DNA of 64,000 bases, taken from assembly GCF_028993575.1 (NCBI RefSeq), contig NZ_CP118615.1, positions 3,472,001-3,536,000 of the forward strand, written 5' to 3'. Below, in pieces: positions 48,970 to 59,285 of the stretch. Below the pieces are notes generated by a model. That model did not search any database. It had not been told where the DNA came from and was given only the letters and a program-made list of their open reading frames with translations. The first letter of the stretch is position 1. Every line of letters begins with the position of its first letter. This DNA comes from Micromonospora cathayae. GTDB lineage: Bacteria > Actinomycetota > Actinomycetes > Mycobacteriales > Micromonosporaceae. The translations under genes were made by a program, and so were the position numbers.

Positions 48970-50161
48970 GTGAACGAGCTGCCGGTGGGTCGTCGGGTCG
49001 CCCAGTGGCGGGTCCGTCGGAACATGACCCAGCAGCAGTTCGCCGACCGGCTCGGCAAGTCGAAGAGCTGGGTGGACAAGGTCGAACGTGGCGCGCGCCG
49101 GCTGGAACGGGTGTCCAGTCTCCGCGAGGTCGCCGACGCGCTCCGGATCGACCTGGACGTCCTGCTGCCCGACCGGCCGGGTGGGCGACCGGACCCCGTG
49201 GGCGACGGGGTGGAGCGGGTACGGGCCGCCCTGACCCGGTACCACGTGGAGGCCGCGGCCCGGCCGCCCGACCTGGCCGGGTTGGCGGTCCCGGCTGGAC
49301 CACGCCCGGCAGACGTACCGGCACGCCCGGTACCCGCAGTTGCTCGCGTTGCTGCCCGGCCTGCTCGATGCTGTCCACGCCGCGCGGGCCGCCCGCCCCG
49401 GTCGGGTGGCCGAGACGTTGCTGGTCCCGCTGTACGGGCTGGCCGCCCTGGTGCTGGTCAAGGTCGGCCAGGGATCACTGGCCTGGTTGGCCGCCGACCG
49501 GGGGATGGCCGTCGCGATGGCCACGAACGACCCGACGACGGTCGCCGCCGCCACCGTGCCGCTGGCCCAGGCCCTGCGGTGCGACGACCGGCCCCGCTAC
49601 GCGTTGGAGACCGCGCTCGTCGCCGCCCACCGGCTCATGCCGGCGGCAGCCGATGGCGGGCCTGCCGGCCCGGCCGGCGCTGCCCTGCTCGGGACGCTGC
49701 TGATCCAGGCCGCCCTCGCCGCCGCCGAACGCGGCGACGAGGACGGTGTACGCACGTTGCTGGACCAGGCCGCCGAGCTCCCCCGGGAGTCCGGGGCCGG
49801 TGACGGCGGGTTCGGTCCGGCGGCGGTCGGGGCCGCCCGGGTGGTGGCCGAGGCGGCCCTCGGGGATGTCGCGGCGGCGGCGGTACGGCACGAGCAGCTG
49901 ATCGCCGGCGAGCGGTGGCGGTGGCTGCCGCCCGAGCACCGGGCCGCGTACCTGGTCGACGTGGCCCGTGCGTACGCCCGGGTCGACGACATGTTCCCAG
50001 CCGGCCGGGCGCTGCTGCTCGCGGAACGTACCGCCCCGGGGGAGGTGCACGACCGTCCACCGGTCCGGACCCTGGTCGCCACCGTCTCCCGGTCCCCGGC
50101 CGCCCCGCCTGCCTTCACCCGCCTGACCATCTCCTCCCACCGTCCGCCTCGTTCAAGATGA
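48970..50161 (+). pseudogene. XRE-family regulator with a one-base frameshift
   Basis: The first frame (GTG 48970) encodes an XRE helix-turn-helix (MTQQQFADRLGKSKSWVDKVERGARR) up to DLAGLAV. From about 49290 the coding pattern and conserved helical C-domain (DHARQTYRHARYPQLLALL onward) continue in the next frame until the stop at 50159-50161. Removing one C from CCC at 49290-49292 restores a single frame of about 397 residues (LAVRLDHARQTYRH). It may be a real mutation or a sequencing error. Intact relatives are actinobacterial HTH proteins with TPR-like tails. Confidence 0.72.
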
Positions 50162-50332
50162 AATCGGTGCGGCACCTTGTCCGAAGCTGATTCGGGAATC
50201 TGGCTGCGGGATTCCCATGGGTCTGGTCGCGGGTCGCACAATCGATCTTGAATTGCGACAGAGACCAGGTAACGACTTGGTCATCATCCGCAATCCGAAT
50301 GTTGCGGGCTGGTCCGCTACTTGTGTCGTCCT

Positions 50333-50338
50333 GATAAT
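50333..50338 (+). promoter_or_regulatory. -10 element for leaderless NACHT gene
   Basis: GATAAT lies 6 nt before GTG 50345. No SD is present. No well-placed -35. Confidence 0.5.
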
Positions 50339-50344
50339 CGTGAG

Positions 50345-53300
50345 GTGGTGGTCACTTCCCGAACCCGGTATTGGCGTACCGCTCTGCTGAGCTGTCTTGT
50401 GGTCGGCAGTGTCGGCTTCCTCGTCTGGGCCTTCGGGGCCGGCTTGGGAAGGGCGACTGAGGTCGCGACCGTTGCCGGGCTGCTGATCGCGGTTGCGGCT
50501 CTGGTGATCGCGATCACGCAGGCGTGGCCTGCCCAGCAGCCGCCGGTGGACCGCGTCGCGGCTGCCGCCGCGCTGGCCGTCGACGTGCGAGACCAGTGGA
50601 TCAGAGAAGTCGCCGCCCGGTCCGTCCACACCGAGGGCTTTATCCTGCCGGTGACCTGGACGATTGAGAGCGCGCAGTTCACCGACCCGGATCAGCCTGA
50701 CCATCCGTGGCGGCGGCGCAAACAGGGCCGGCTGGACGGTGACTTCGCCAGCGCGAGCGACGAGATCGCCGAGGAGTACCGGCGGGTGACCAATCGTCGG
50801 CTGGTGGTGCTGGGGGAGCCCGGTGCGGGCAAGACCGTGATGGCGATCCTCCTGACGGTGGGCCTGCTGAACCGACGGTTCCGCGACGCGGAGTCACCGC
50901 CGCCGAGCCAGGAGGACCCGGTACCGGTGCTTTTGGCAGCATCTTCCTGGGATCCGGTCCTTGAGTCGTTCGACGACTGGGTTGTCAACGCCGTCGCCCT
51001 TTCGCACTACAACGGTGACACCCGCATACCCCGCATGCTGCTCGATTCGCGGCTGCTACTGCCCGTGGTCGACGGCCTGGACGAGGTACCGGAGCCGTCC
51101 CGCCGCGAAGCGGTCGATCGCATCAACGGTGCCATCGGAGTCTCCAGACCGATCGTGGTCACCTGCCGTGCCAACGAGTACGAGCGCGCCATTCGCGGTG
51201 GGGCACCGGTCCTGCTCCGCTCACCGGTGGTTCGCATGAAGCGGATGCAGGCTGCGGAGACCATCCGGTATCTACATCACGTGATCGATGATCCGGATCG
51301 CGAGGGCTGGCAGCGGATCTTCGAGGAACTTCGTGAGCGGTCAGCCGGCCCGCTCGCAGAGGCCCTGTCGACCCCGCTCATGGTTTCGTTGCTGGTTGCC
51401 GAGTACGGCCGGGCGGACAGCCATCCCGAGGAACTGTTCGACTCGGCCGTCCACAAGACCCGGCACACGGTGGAGAACCATCTGTTCGACAACGTGGTCG
51501 CGGCCAGGTTCGCCGACTCGCCTGCCGGACGGTACGACCCTCAGCAGGCTGCCCGATGGCTCACCTTCCTGGCGAGGTACCTGCACCAGCACCAGGAGCG
51601 TGACCTGGCCTGGTGGCGGATGAGCGAGCGGTTGATGCCCCGTCTGGCTGTACCGGCTGTCGGCATCATGTTCGGTTTGCTACTGGCCATGGTGGTGATG
51701 ACGGTCACGTGGTGGTTTCCGGACGTGTACACCGAAGACAAGCAGGAGCTGTTGGCGACTTCGCTGGCTTTCGGCGGTTTGTTCGCCATTATGTCAACCT
51801 TGACCTGGTATGCGGTCCCTGCCCGTATTCCCGGCCGTTTGGTGTGGGCACCAGTCGGGGCGTGGCCTCGGGTGAGGCGTGGCCTGTTCGTTGGCTTCGC
51901 GATCGTGATGATGCCGGTGATGGCCGCTCTACTTGCTGCGACGGCGGCCCAGCCAGTGATCCATGAACTGAAATACGCGTTTGTCAGAAACGCTGTCGCG
52001 ATCGGGGTGGTGGCTGCGGCCATGGGCTGCGTGCTGGGGATCGGGCTGGCCGCCGATGCCCGGTTAAGTGCTCCCTCGGAGCGGTCCAGCCTGCCCAGCC
52101 CGGGTGCCTTCCTCCGGCACGATCGCCGCTCAGCGTTGGCTGGAGCGGCTGCGGCTGCGGTGTCGGTGATGGTCGCCGTTGTACCGATGATGCTGTTGGG
52201 TGCTGCGCTCGGCGACCGGTTGGGCCACAAGGTCGCGCCCGCAACCCGCCAACCCCGACCTGACGGGGTCTTGCCCTTCGAAGTCGACCTGGGCCTGAAC
52301 GGGCCTGTCGCCGTGACTTTTGTGGTCGGTTTCGGCCTCTCGATCGGTGCTTTGGTGCTGCTGACCCGGGCCTGGCCCCGTTTCCTCCTGGTTCGCGCGT
52401 ACTTGGCCGTACGCGGTAGGCAGCCATGGCGACTGCCCGCATTTCTGGCCGAGGCGCGGGACCGTAACCTGCTGCGTGAGTCCGGTGGCATGTGGCAGTT
52501 CCACCACATCGGATTGCAACACCGGCTGGCCAGCAGGCCACCGGTCGAGTCGCCATCCACGCAGACGCGGGAGTCCCCGCCTCTGCGGGACCGACGGCGG
52601 CGGGCATTGCTGCCCGCCGGCACTGCCGTTGCTGTCCTGATCGCACTCGCCCCCGTCGTTCTCGATCGACCATTGAAGCCCATGCACATACCCCTGGCGG
52701 CACCGACCGAGCAGGGGCTTCGGCTTAACGGAAGCCTCCCAACAGACTCGATTGGTTGGCGGCGCGTGGTGTTGAGTCGGGACGGCACGGTCCTGGTGCG
52801 ATACCGTGAGGGCCTGCTGGACATCTGGGATATCGAACCGGAGAAGGGTACGAGCACGTACAGACATGTCCGTGTGTTTCCTCGGGCCGTGGCGCTCGCT
52901 GTCTCTGGGGACAATGAGAAGGTTGCGCTGGCTGGCCCTTTCGGGGTGTACGAGTACTTCATCGCGGCTTCGGGCAAAGGCCCACGTGAGGTGAGTAATG
53001 GGGATGCGAGTGGCCTTGTGTACGGCGGCCTTGCTTACGTGGGTGAAGAACTCGCCGCGATCTTCGGCAACGTGTCCGAGCCCGGTGTGCCTATCCGTAC
53101 GCTGCGGATTGATGAAACGTTCGAAAGACCAATGCCGGATCCTCTGGATGGGGTGCCCGTACTGGATCCAGAAAACCCGACCGAGGCGGAGTTCGAGAAG
53201 ATCGTTGAGAGGCTTGGCCGCCATGAACGGCTGGGGCCCTTCGCGTTCAAGCCCGGTGGAACGACGAAAGAGTTCGCTGCCCTGGTGAAAGGCGGGGGTG

Positions 53301-53623
53301 GCAGTTCTTTCAGAATCAACATCTACTCTGGATCGGAACTGTCGAGGATTCTGACGGGCTGCCGGAGCGACGACCTTACCGCAGTATCCTACAAGGATGA
53401 CTCGAGCACCCTGGTGACTGGAAGCTCCAAAGGAACGGTTCGTTTCCCTCGTTCTGATGATTGCGAAGAAGAAGCCAGTGACCCGCTCACCTCGGAGAAG
53501 ATTGTCGAAGTCACCGGTGTGGCCTTCCCGAAGATCGCTGCGAAGAGCGGTGAGGATCCCGTCCTGCTGGTAGGAGAAGGCGAAGATGATGGCGGGCTTC
53601 CTGTGGTTGAGGTGTGGCGCTGA
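50345..53623 (+). CDS. Membrane-embedded NACHT (STAND) NTPase with C-terminal beta-propeller-like region
   Basis: A large protein of about 1092 aa. Two TM helices at about 12-60; NACHT domain about 135-345 with Walker A GEPGAGKT (157-164) and Walker B LLPVVDGLDEVP (238-249); a helical part to about 430; then five or six TM helices (about 435-680); the segment QPWRLPAFLAEARDRNLL, then MWQFHHIGLQHRL; one more TM about 755-775; and a roughly 300-residue beta-rich tail with WD40-like GTVLVRYREGLLDIWDIE. STAND proteins are switch ATPases for signalling or defence. Start GTG 50345 is by a leaderless -10; TTG 50321 is possible. Base composition is less GC-rich than neighbours. It is flanked by regulators within an accessory block. 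Function unproven. Confidence 0.85.
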   Translation: MVVTSRTRYWRTALLSCLVVGSVGFLVWAFGAGLGRATEVATVAGLLIAVAALVIAITQAWPAQQPPVDRVAAAAALAVDVRDQWIREVAARSVHTEGFILPVTWTIESAQFTDPDQPDHPWRRRKQGRLDGDFASASDEIAEEYRRVTNRRLVVLGEPGAGKTVMAILLTVGLLNRRFRDAESPPPSQEDPVPVLLAASSWDPVLESFDDWVVNAVALSHYNGDTRIPRMLLDSRLLLPVVDGLDEVPEPSRREAVDRINGAIGVSRPIVVTCRANEYERAIRGGAPVLLRSPVVRMKRMQAAETIRYLHHVIDDPDREGWQRIFEELRERSAGPLAEALSTPLMVSLLVAEYGRADSHPEELFDSAVHKTRHTVENHLFDNVVAARFADSPAGRYDPQQAARWLTFLARYLHQHQERDLAWWRMSERLMPRLAVPAVGIMFGLLLAMVVMTVTWWFPDVYTEDKQELLATSLAFGGLFAIMSTLTWYAVPARIPGRLVWAPVGAWPRVRRGLFVGFAIVMMPVMAALLAATAAQPVIHELKYAFVRNAVAIGVVAAAMGCVLGIGLAADARLSAPSERSSLPSPGAFLRHDRRSALAGAAAAAVSVMVAVVPMMLLGAALGDRLGHKVAPATRQPRPDGVLPFEVDLGLNGPVAVTFVVGFGLSIGALVLLTRAWPRFLLVRAYLAVRGRQPWRLPAFLAEARDRNLLRESGGMWQFHHIGLQHRLASRPPVESPSTQTRESPPLRDRRRRALLPAGTAVAVLIALAPVVLDRPLKPMHIPLAAPTEQGLRLNGSLPTDSIGWRRVVLSRDGTVLVRYREGLLDIWDIEPEKGTSTYRHVRVFPRAVALAVSGDNEKVALAGPFGVYEYFIAASGKGPREVSNGDASGLVYGGLAYVGEELAAIFGNVSEPGVPIRTLRIDETFERPMPDPLDGVPVLDPENPTEAEFEKIVERLGRHERLGPFAFKPGGTTKEFAALVKGGGGSSFRINIYSGSELSRILTGCRSDDLTAVSYKDDSSTLVTGSSKGTVRFPRSDDCEEEASDPLTSEKIVEVTGVAFPKIAAKSGEDPVLLVGEGEDDGGLPVVEVWR

Positions 53624-53655
53624 TCGTCGCCGCCCGCCACGTCTGCTGAACGGGA

Positions 53656-54858
53656 CTATGTCAGCAGCGAGCGGTACACCTGCACGGTCTGGTCGGCGAT
53701 GGCGGTCCAGGAGAAGTGGTCGATGGCGCGGCGGCGGCCGGCGCTGCCGAACTCGGCCACCCGGGTCGGGTCGGCCAGGAGGGTGTTGATCGCGGTTGCC
53801 AGGTCGGCGACGAAGCGGTTCGGGTCGAGTGGGGTGCCGGAGCCGTCGGTGGCCTGCTCGATCGGGACCAGCAGGCCGGTCTCGCCGTCGGCGACCACCT
53901 CGGGGATGCCGCCGGTGGCGGTCGCCACCACCGCCGTCTCGCAGGCCATCGCCTCCAGGTTGACGATGCCCATCGGCTCGTACACCGACGGGCAGACGAA
54001 GACGGTGGCGTGCGTGAGGACCTGGATCACGTCGGGTTTGGGCAGCATCTCGGCCACCCAGACCACGCCGGAGCGGGTGGCCCGCAGCTCGTCGACGAGC
54101 CCTTCCACCTCGGCGGCGATCTCCGGGGTGTCCGGCGCGCCGGCCAGCAGCACGAGTTGGGTGTCCGCCGGGAGGGAGTGCGCGGCCCGGAGCAGGTACG
54201 GCAGGCCCTTCTGCCGGGTGATCCGGCCGACGTAGACCACGCTGGGGCGGTCCGGGTCGATGCCGAGCCGGGCCAGCACGTCGGTGCCGTGGTCGGGGGC
54301 GTACTGGACGGTGTCGATGCCGTTGTGCACCACCCGGACCTTCGCCGGGTCCACCGCCGGGTAGGCGGCCAGCACGTCCCGCATCATGCCGGCGCTGACC
54401 GCGATCACCGCGTCGGCGGCCTCGATGGCGGTCCGCTCGCACCAGGAGGAGAGCGCGTACCCGCCGCCGAGCTGCTCGGCCTTCCACGGCCGCAGCGGCT
54501 CCAGGCTGTGCACGGTCACCACGTGCGGCACCCCGTGCAGCAGCTTCGCGGTGTGCCCGGCCAGGTTGGCGTACCAGGTGTGGCTGTGCACCACGTCGGT
54601 GCCGGCGCAGCCGGCGGCCATCGCCAGGTCGACGCCCATGGTGCGCAGCGCGGCGTTCGCCCCGGCCAGTTCGGCCGGCTCCGGGTACGCGGTGACGCCC
54701 GGCTCGGTGCGCGGCGCGCCGAAGCAGTGCACCCGTACGTCGGCGAGCCGGCGCAGCTCCCGGGCCAGGTACTCGACGTGCACCCCGGCACCCCCGTACA
54801 CCTCCGGCGGGTACTCCCGGGTGAGCAGGTCGACGCGCAGCGGGGCGGAGTGGCTCAT
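53656..54858 (-). CDS. glgA: Glycogen synthase GlgA / maltose-1-phosphate synthase GlgM-type GT4
   Basis: A 400-aa GT4 enzyme. It opens VDLLTREYPPEVYGGAGVHVEYL and has VHSLEPLRPWKAEQLGGGY, VYVGRITRQKGL and PSVYEPMGIVNLEAMAC donor motifs of the actinobacterial glycogen synthase group. The Mycobacterium homologue (GlgM, Rv1212c) uses ADP-glucose and glucose 1-phosphate to make maltose 1-phosphate, the GlgE substrate. The start is ATG 54858. It is divergent from glgC across a 96-bp intergenic region, as in mycobacteria, and GlgC supplies its ADP-glucose. Confidence 0.92.
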   Translation of the reverse strand: MSHSAPLRVDLLTREYPPEVYGGAGVHVEYLARELRRLADVRVHCFGAPRTEPGVTAYPEPAELAGANAALRTMGVDLAMAAGCAGTDVVHSHTWYANLAGHTAKLLHGVPHVVTVHSLEPLRPWKAEQLGGGYALSSWCERTAIEAADAVIAVSAGMMRDVLAAYPAVDPAKVRVVHNGIDTVQYAPDHGTDVLARLGIDPDRPSVVYVGRITRQKGLPYLLRAAHSLPADTQLVLLAGAPDTPEIAAEVEGLVDELRATRSGVVWVAEMLPKPDVIQVLTHATVFVCPSVYEPMGIVNLEAMACETAVVATATGGIPEVVADGETGLLVPIEQATDGSGTPLDPNRFVADLATAINTLLADPTRVAEFGSAGRRRAIDHFSWTAIADQTVQVYRSLLT

Positions 54859-54942
54859 GACCCCGCACCCTAGTGCACCGCACGTCCCCGCACCCGACAG
54901 AGAAACCCGACCGTACGAGTGGTGAAGTCGCACGCGGCTGGT

Positions 54943-54948
54943 TAGCGT
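54943..54948 (+). promoter_or_regulatory. -10 element for leaderless glgC
   Basis: TAGCGT lies 6 nt before ATG 54955 and no SD sequence is present in the 20 nt upstream. Confidence 0.45.
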
Positions 54949-54954
54949 CTTCAC

Positions 54955-56187
54955 ATGGCTGACAAGGTGCTCGCGATCGTCCTGGCCGGCGGGGAGGGCA
55001 AGCGCCTGATGCCGCTCACCACCGACCGGGCGAAGCCCGCCGTGCCGTTCGGCGGGATGTACCGGATGGTGGACTTCGTGCTGTCGAACCTGGCGAACGC
55101 CGGGTTCCTGAAGATCGTGGTGCTGACCCAGTACAAGTCCCACTCACTGGACCGGCACATCACCAAGACCTGGCGGATGTCGACCCTGCTCGGCAACTAC
55201 GTCACCCCGGTGCCGGCGCAGCAGCGTCGCGGGCCGTGGTGGTTCGCCGGCTCGGCCGACGCGATCTACCAGAGCTTCAACCTGATCTACGACGAGCAGC
55301 CGGACTACGTCCTGGTCTTCGGTGCCGACCACATCTACCGGATGGACCCCCGGCAGATGGTGGACGCGCACATCGCCTCCGGGGCGGCGGTGACCGTCGC
55401 CGGCATCCGGCAGCCGCTGGCGATGGCCGACCAGTTCGGCGTGATCGAGGTGGGCGAGGACGGCCAGCGGATCCGCGCGTTCCGGGAGAAGCCCACCGAC
55501 GCGGTCGGCCTGCCCGACGCCCCGGACCAGATCTACGCCTCGATGGGCAACTACGTCTTCACCACGAAGGCGCTGATCGAGGCGTTGGAGGGCGACGCGG
55601 AGGACAAGACCAGCAAGCACGACATGGGCGGCAGCATCATTCCGATGCTGGTCGAGCGGGGCGAGGCGAACGTCTACGACTTCCGCGACAACGATGTGCC
55701 CGGCAGCACCGACCGGGACCGTGGCTACTGGCGCGACGTGGGGACGCTGGACTCGTTCTTCGACGCCCACATGGACCTGATCAACGTGCATCCGGTGTTC
55801 AACCTGTACAACTTCGAGTGGCCGATCTACACCGGGCAGCTCACGTACCCGCCGGCGAAGTTCGTCCACCAGTGGGGGGAGCGGGTCGGCCGGGCGGTCG
55901 CCTCGATGGTGTCACCCGGGGCGGTGATCTCCGGCTCGCTGGTGGAGAACTCGATCGTGTCGCCGAAGGTGAAGGTGCACTCCTGGGCGCACGTGGACGG
56001 CGCGGTGCTGATGGAGGGTGTCGAGATCGGCCGGCACGCGGTGGTGCGCCGGGCCATCCTGGACAAGAACGTGTACGTCCCGGAGGGCGCCGAGATCGGC
56101 GTCGACCTGGAGAAGGACCGCCAGCGGTACACCGTCTCCGACAACGGCATCGTGGTGATCGGCAAGGGGCAGCGGGTCGAGGTCTGA
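54955..56187 (+). CDS. glgC: Glucose-1-phosphate adenylyltransferase GlgC
   Basis: A 410-aa enzyme that makes ADP-glucose from ATP and glucose 1-phosphate, the committed donor step for glucan. The nucleotidyltransferase domain starts [17 protein letters not shown], with the [12 protein letters not shown] motif, [11 protein letters not shown] and an [10 protein letters not shown] segment; a C-terminal left-handed beta-helix (about residues 300-405) carries allosteric sites in the family. It is divergent from glgA and followed by pgm (67-nt gap), a chain for glucose 6-phosphate to ADP-glucose. Confidence 0.96.
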   Translation: MADKVLAIVLAGGEGKRLMPLTTDRAKPAVPFGGMYRMVDFVLSNLANAGFLKIVVLTQYKSHSLDRHITKTWRMSTLLGNYVTPVPAQQRRGPWWFAGSADAIYQSFNLIYDEQPDYVLVFGADHIYRMDPRQMVDAHIASGAAVTVAGIRQPLAMADQFGVIEVGEDGQRIRAFREKPTDAVGLPDAPDQIYASMGNYVFTTKALIEALEGDAEDKTSKHDMGGSIIPMLVERGEANVYDFRDNDVPGSTDRDRGYWRDVGTLDSFFDAHMDLINVHPVFNLYNFEWPIYTGQLTYPPAKFVHQWGERVGRAVASMVSPGAVISGSLVENSIVSPKVKVHSWAHVDGAVLMEGVEIGRHAVVRRAILDKNVYVPEGAEIGVDLEKDRQRYTVSDNGIVVIGKGQRVEV

Positions 56188-56254
56188 CGCGCCGCCGTCC
56201 GCCGTCCGCCGGAGCACCCGTCCGTCCGTCCCGTCTTCTCAGGAGGTTCCCGAA

Positions 56255-57898
<1,644 letters not shown>

Positions 57899-57979
57899 GC
57901 GCGGGGCCGGCCGGCGGCCCCGTCACCGGGTGGTGCCTCCCTCGTTGACCCACGGTGGGCTGACGAGGGGAGCACGGCC

Positions 57980-59104
57980 ATGACCAGGGTGATGACCGTG
58001 GTCGGTACCCGTCCCGAGATCATCCGGTTGTCCCGGGTGATCGACCGGCTGGACCGTACGGTGGAGCACGTGCTGGTGCACACCGGGCAGAACTGGGACC
58101 CGACGCTGTCCGAGGTGTTCTTCACCGAGTTGCGGGTGCGCCGCCCGGACCGTTTCCTCGACGTCGACACGTCGTCGCTGGGCCGGACCCTCGGTGGGGT
58201 GCTGGTGGGGGTGGAGCAGGCCATCGGCGACCTGCGTCCCGACGCGCTGCTCGTGCTCGGGGACACCAACAGCGCCATCGCCGTGCTGATGGCCCGCCGG
58301 ATGCGGGTGCCGGTGTACCACATGGAGGCGGGCAACCGCTGTTTCGACCTGAACGTGCCGGAGGAGACCAACCGCCGGCTGGTCGACCACGTCGCCGACT
58401 TCAACCTCGTCTACAGCGAGCACGCCCGACGCAACCTGCTGGCCGAAGGGCTGCACCCGCGTCGCATCCTGCACACCGGCTCGCCGATGCGCGAGGTGCT
58501 GGAACACCATCGGGTGGACATCGAGCGGTCCCGGATCCTGGACCAGCTCGGCCTGTTCCCGGGGGAGTACTTCCTGGTCAGCGCGCACCGCGAGGAGAAC
58601 GTGGACGCCCCGGCCCGGCTGGGCCGGCTGCTGGACTGCCTGCGGGCGGTCCGGGACACCTGGGGGTTGCCGCTGCTGGTCTCCACCCACCCGCGTACCC
58701 GCAAGCGGCTGGAGGCCCTCGTCACCGACCCGACCAGCCTGGACGGCATCACCTTCCACGAGCCGTTCGGCCTGTTCGACTACGTACGCCTCCAGCTCGC
58801 CGCCCGGTGCACGCTGTCGGACAGCGGGACGATCAGCGAGGAGGCGGCCATCCTCGGGTTCCCGGCGGTGACGCTGCGCGAGTCGATCGAACGCCCCGAG
58901 GCGCTCGACGCGGGGGGCATCATCCAGACCGGCCTCGACCCGGCCGGGGTGATCGAGGCGGTCGGGGTGACGGTGGACCAGGTGGCGGCCGACGGGGTGC
59001 CCTGTCCGGACGACTACCGGGTGCCGGACACCTCCCGGCGGGTGGTCGACTTCATCCTCTCCACGGTCCGCCGACACCACGAGTGGGCCGGTATCCGGCG
59101 CTGA
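57980..59104 (+). CDS. UDP-sugar 2-epimerase, FnlC/WbjD-like subfamily
   Basis: A 374-aa WecB-superfamily epimerase distinct from the one at 13171. It reads VMTVVGTRPEIIRLSRVIDR, HTGQNWDPTLSEVFF, EAGNRCFDLNVPEETNRRLVDH and TGSPMREVLEHH. As I recall, those segments (EAGNRCFD, TGSPM) mark FnlC/WbjD, which makes UDP-N-acetyl-L-fucosamine-type products. No FnlA or FnlB partner is in the window, so the substrate is open. AGGGGA is 9 nt before ATG 57980. It ends at the tandem repeat region. Confidence 0.9.
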   Translation: MTRVMTVVGTRPEIIRLSRVIDRLDRTVEHVLVHTGQNWDPTLSEVFFTELRVRRPDRFLDVDTSSLGRTLGGVLVGVEQAIGDLRPDALLVLGDTNSAIAVLMARRMRVPVYHMEAGNRCFDLNVPEETNRRLVDHVADFNLVYSEHARRNLLAEGLHPRRILHTGSPMREVLEHHRVDIERSRILDQLGLFPGEYFLVSAHREENVDAPARLGRLLDCLRAVRDTWGLPLLVSTHPRTRKRLEALVTDPTSLDGITFHEPFGLFDYVRLQLAARCTLSDSGTISEEAAILGFPAVTLRESIERPEALDAGGIIQTGLDPAGVIEAVGVTVDQVAADGVPCPDDYRVPDTSRRVVDFILSTVRRHHEWAGIRR

Positions 59105-59123
59105 CGTCGCCGCCGGGAACGAC

Positions 59124-59198
59124 GATCGACCCCGTTCCGCCGAACCGGTGGTGTCCGGCGGGCCGGACCGCACCGGGACCGGCGGAACGGGGCCGATC
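59124..59198. terminator. Hairpin whose right arm is the first tandem-repeat unit
   Basis: GATCGACCCCGTTCCGCC at 59124-59141 pairs with GGCGGAACGGGGCCGATC at 59181-59198 at 17 of 18 positions. It lies between convergent stops at 59104 and 59286 and probably ends transcription. Confidence 0.55.
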
Positions 59199-59273
59199 GG
59201 AACGGGGCCGATCGGAACGGGGCCGATCGGAACGGGGCCGATCGGAACGGGGCCGATCGGAACGGGGTCGATC
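59184..59273. repeat. Tandem repeat, six copies of a 15-bp unit
   Basis: Six contiguous copies of GGAACGGGGCCGATC occupy 59184-59273: five are identical and the sixth has one C-to-T change. The unit equals the right arm of the hairpin with 59124-59141, so the array looks like expansion of a terminator arm. It is non-coding, between convergent genes. Confidence 0.95.
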
Positions 59274-59285
59274 AGAGCGGGCGGA

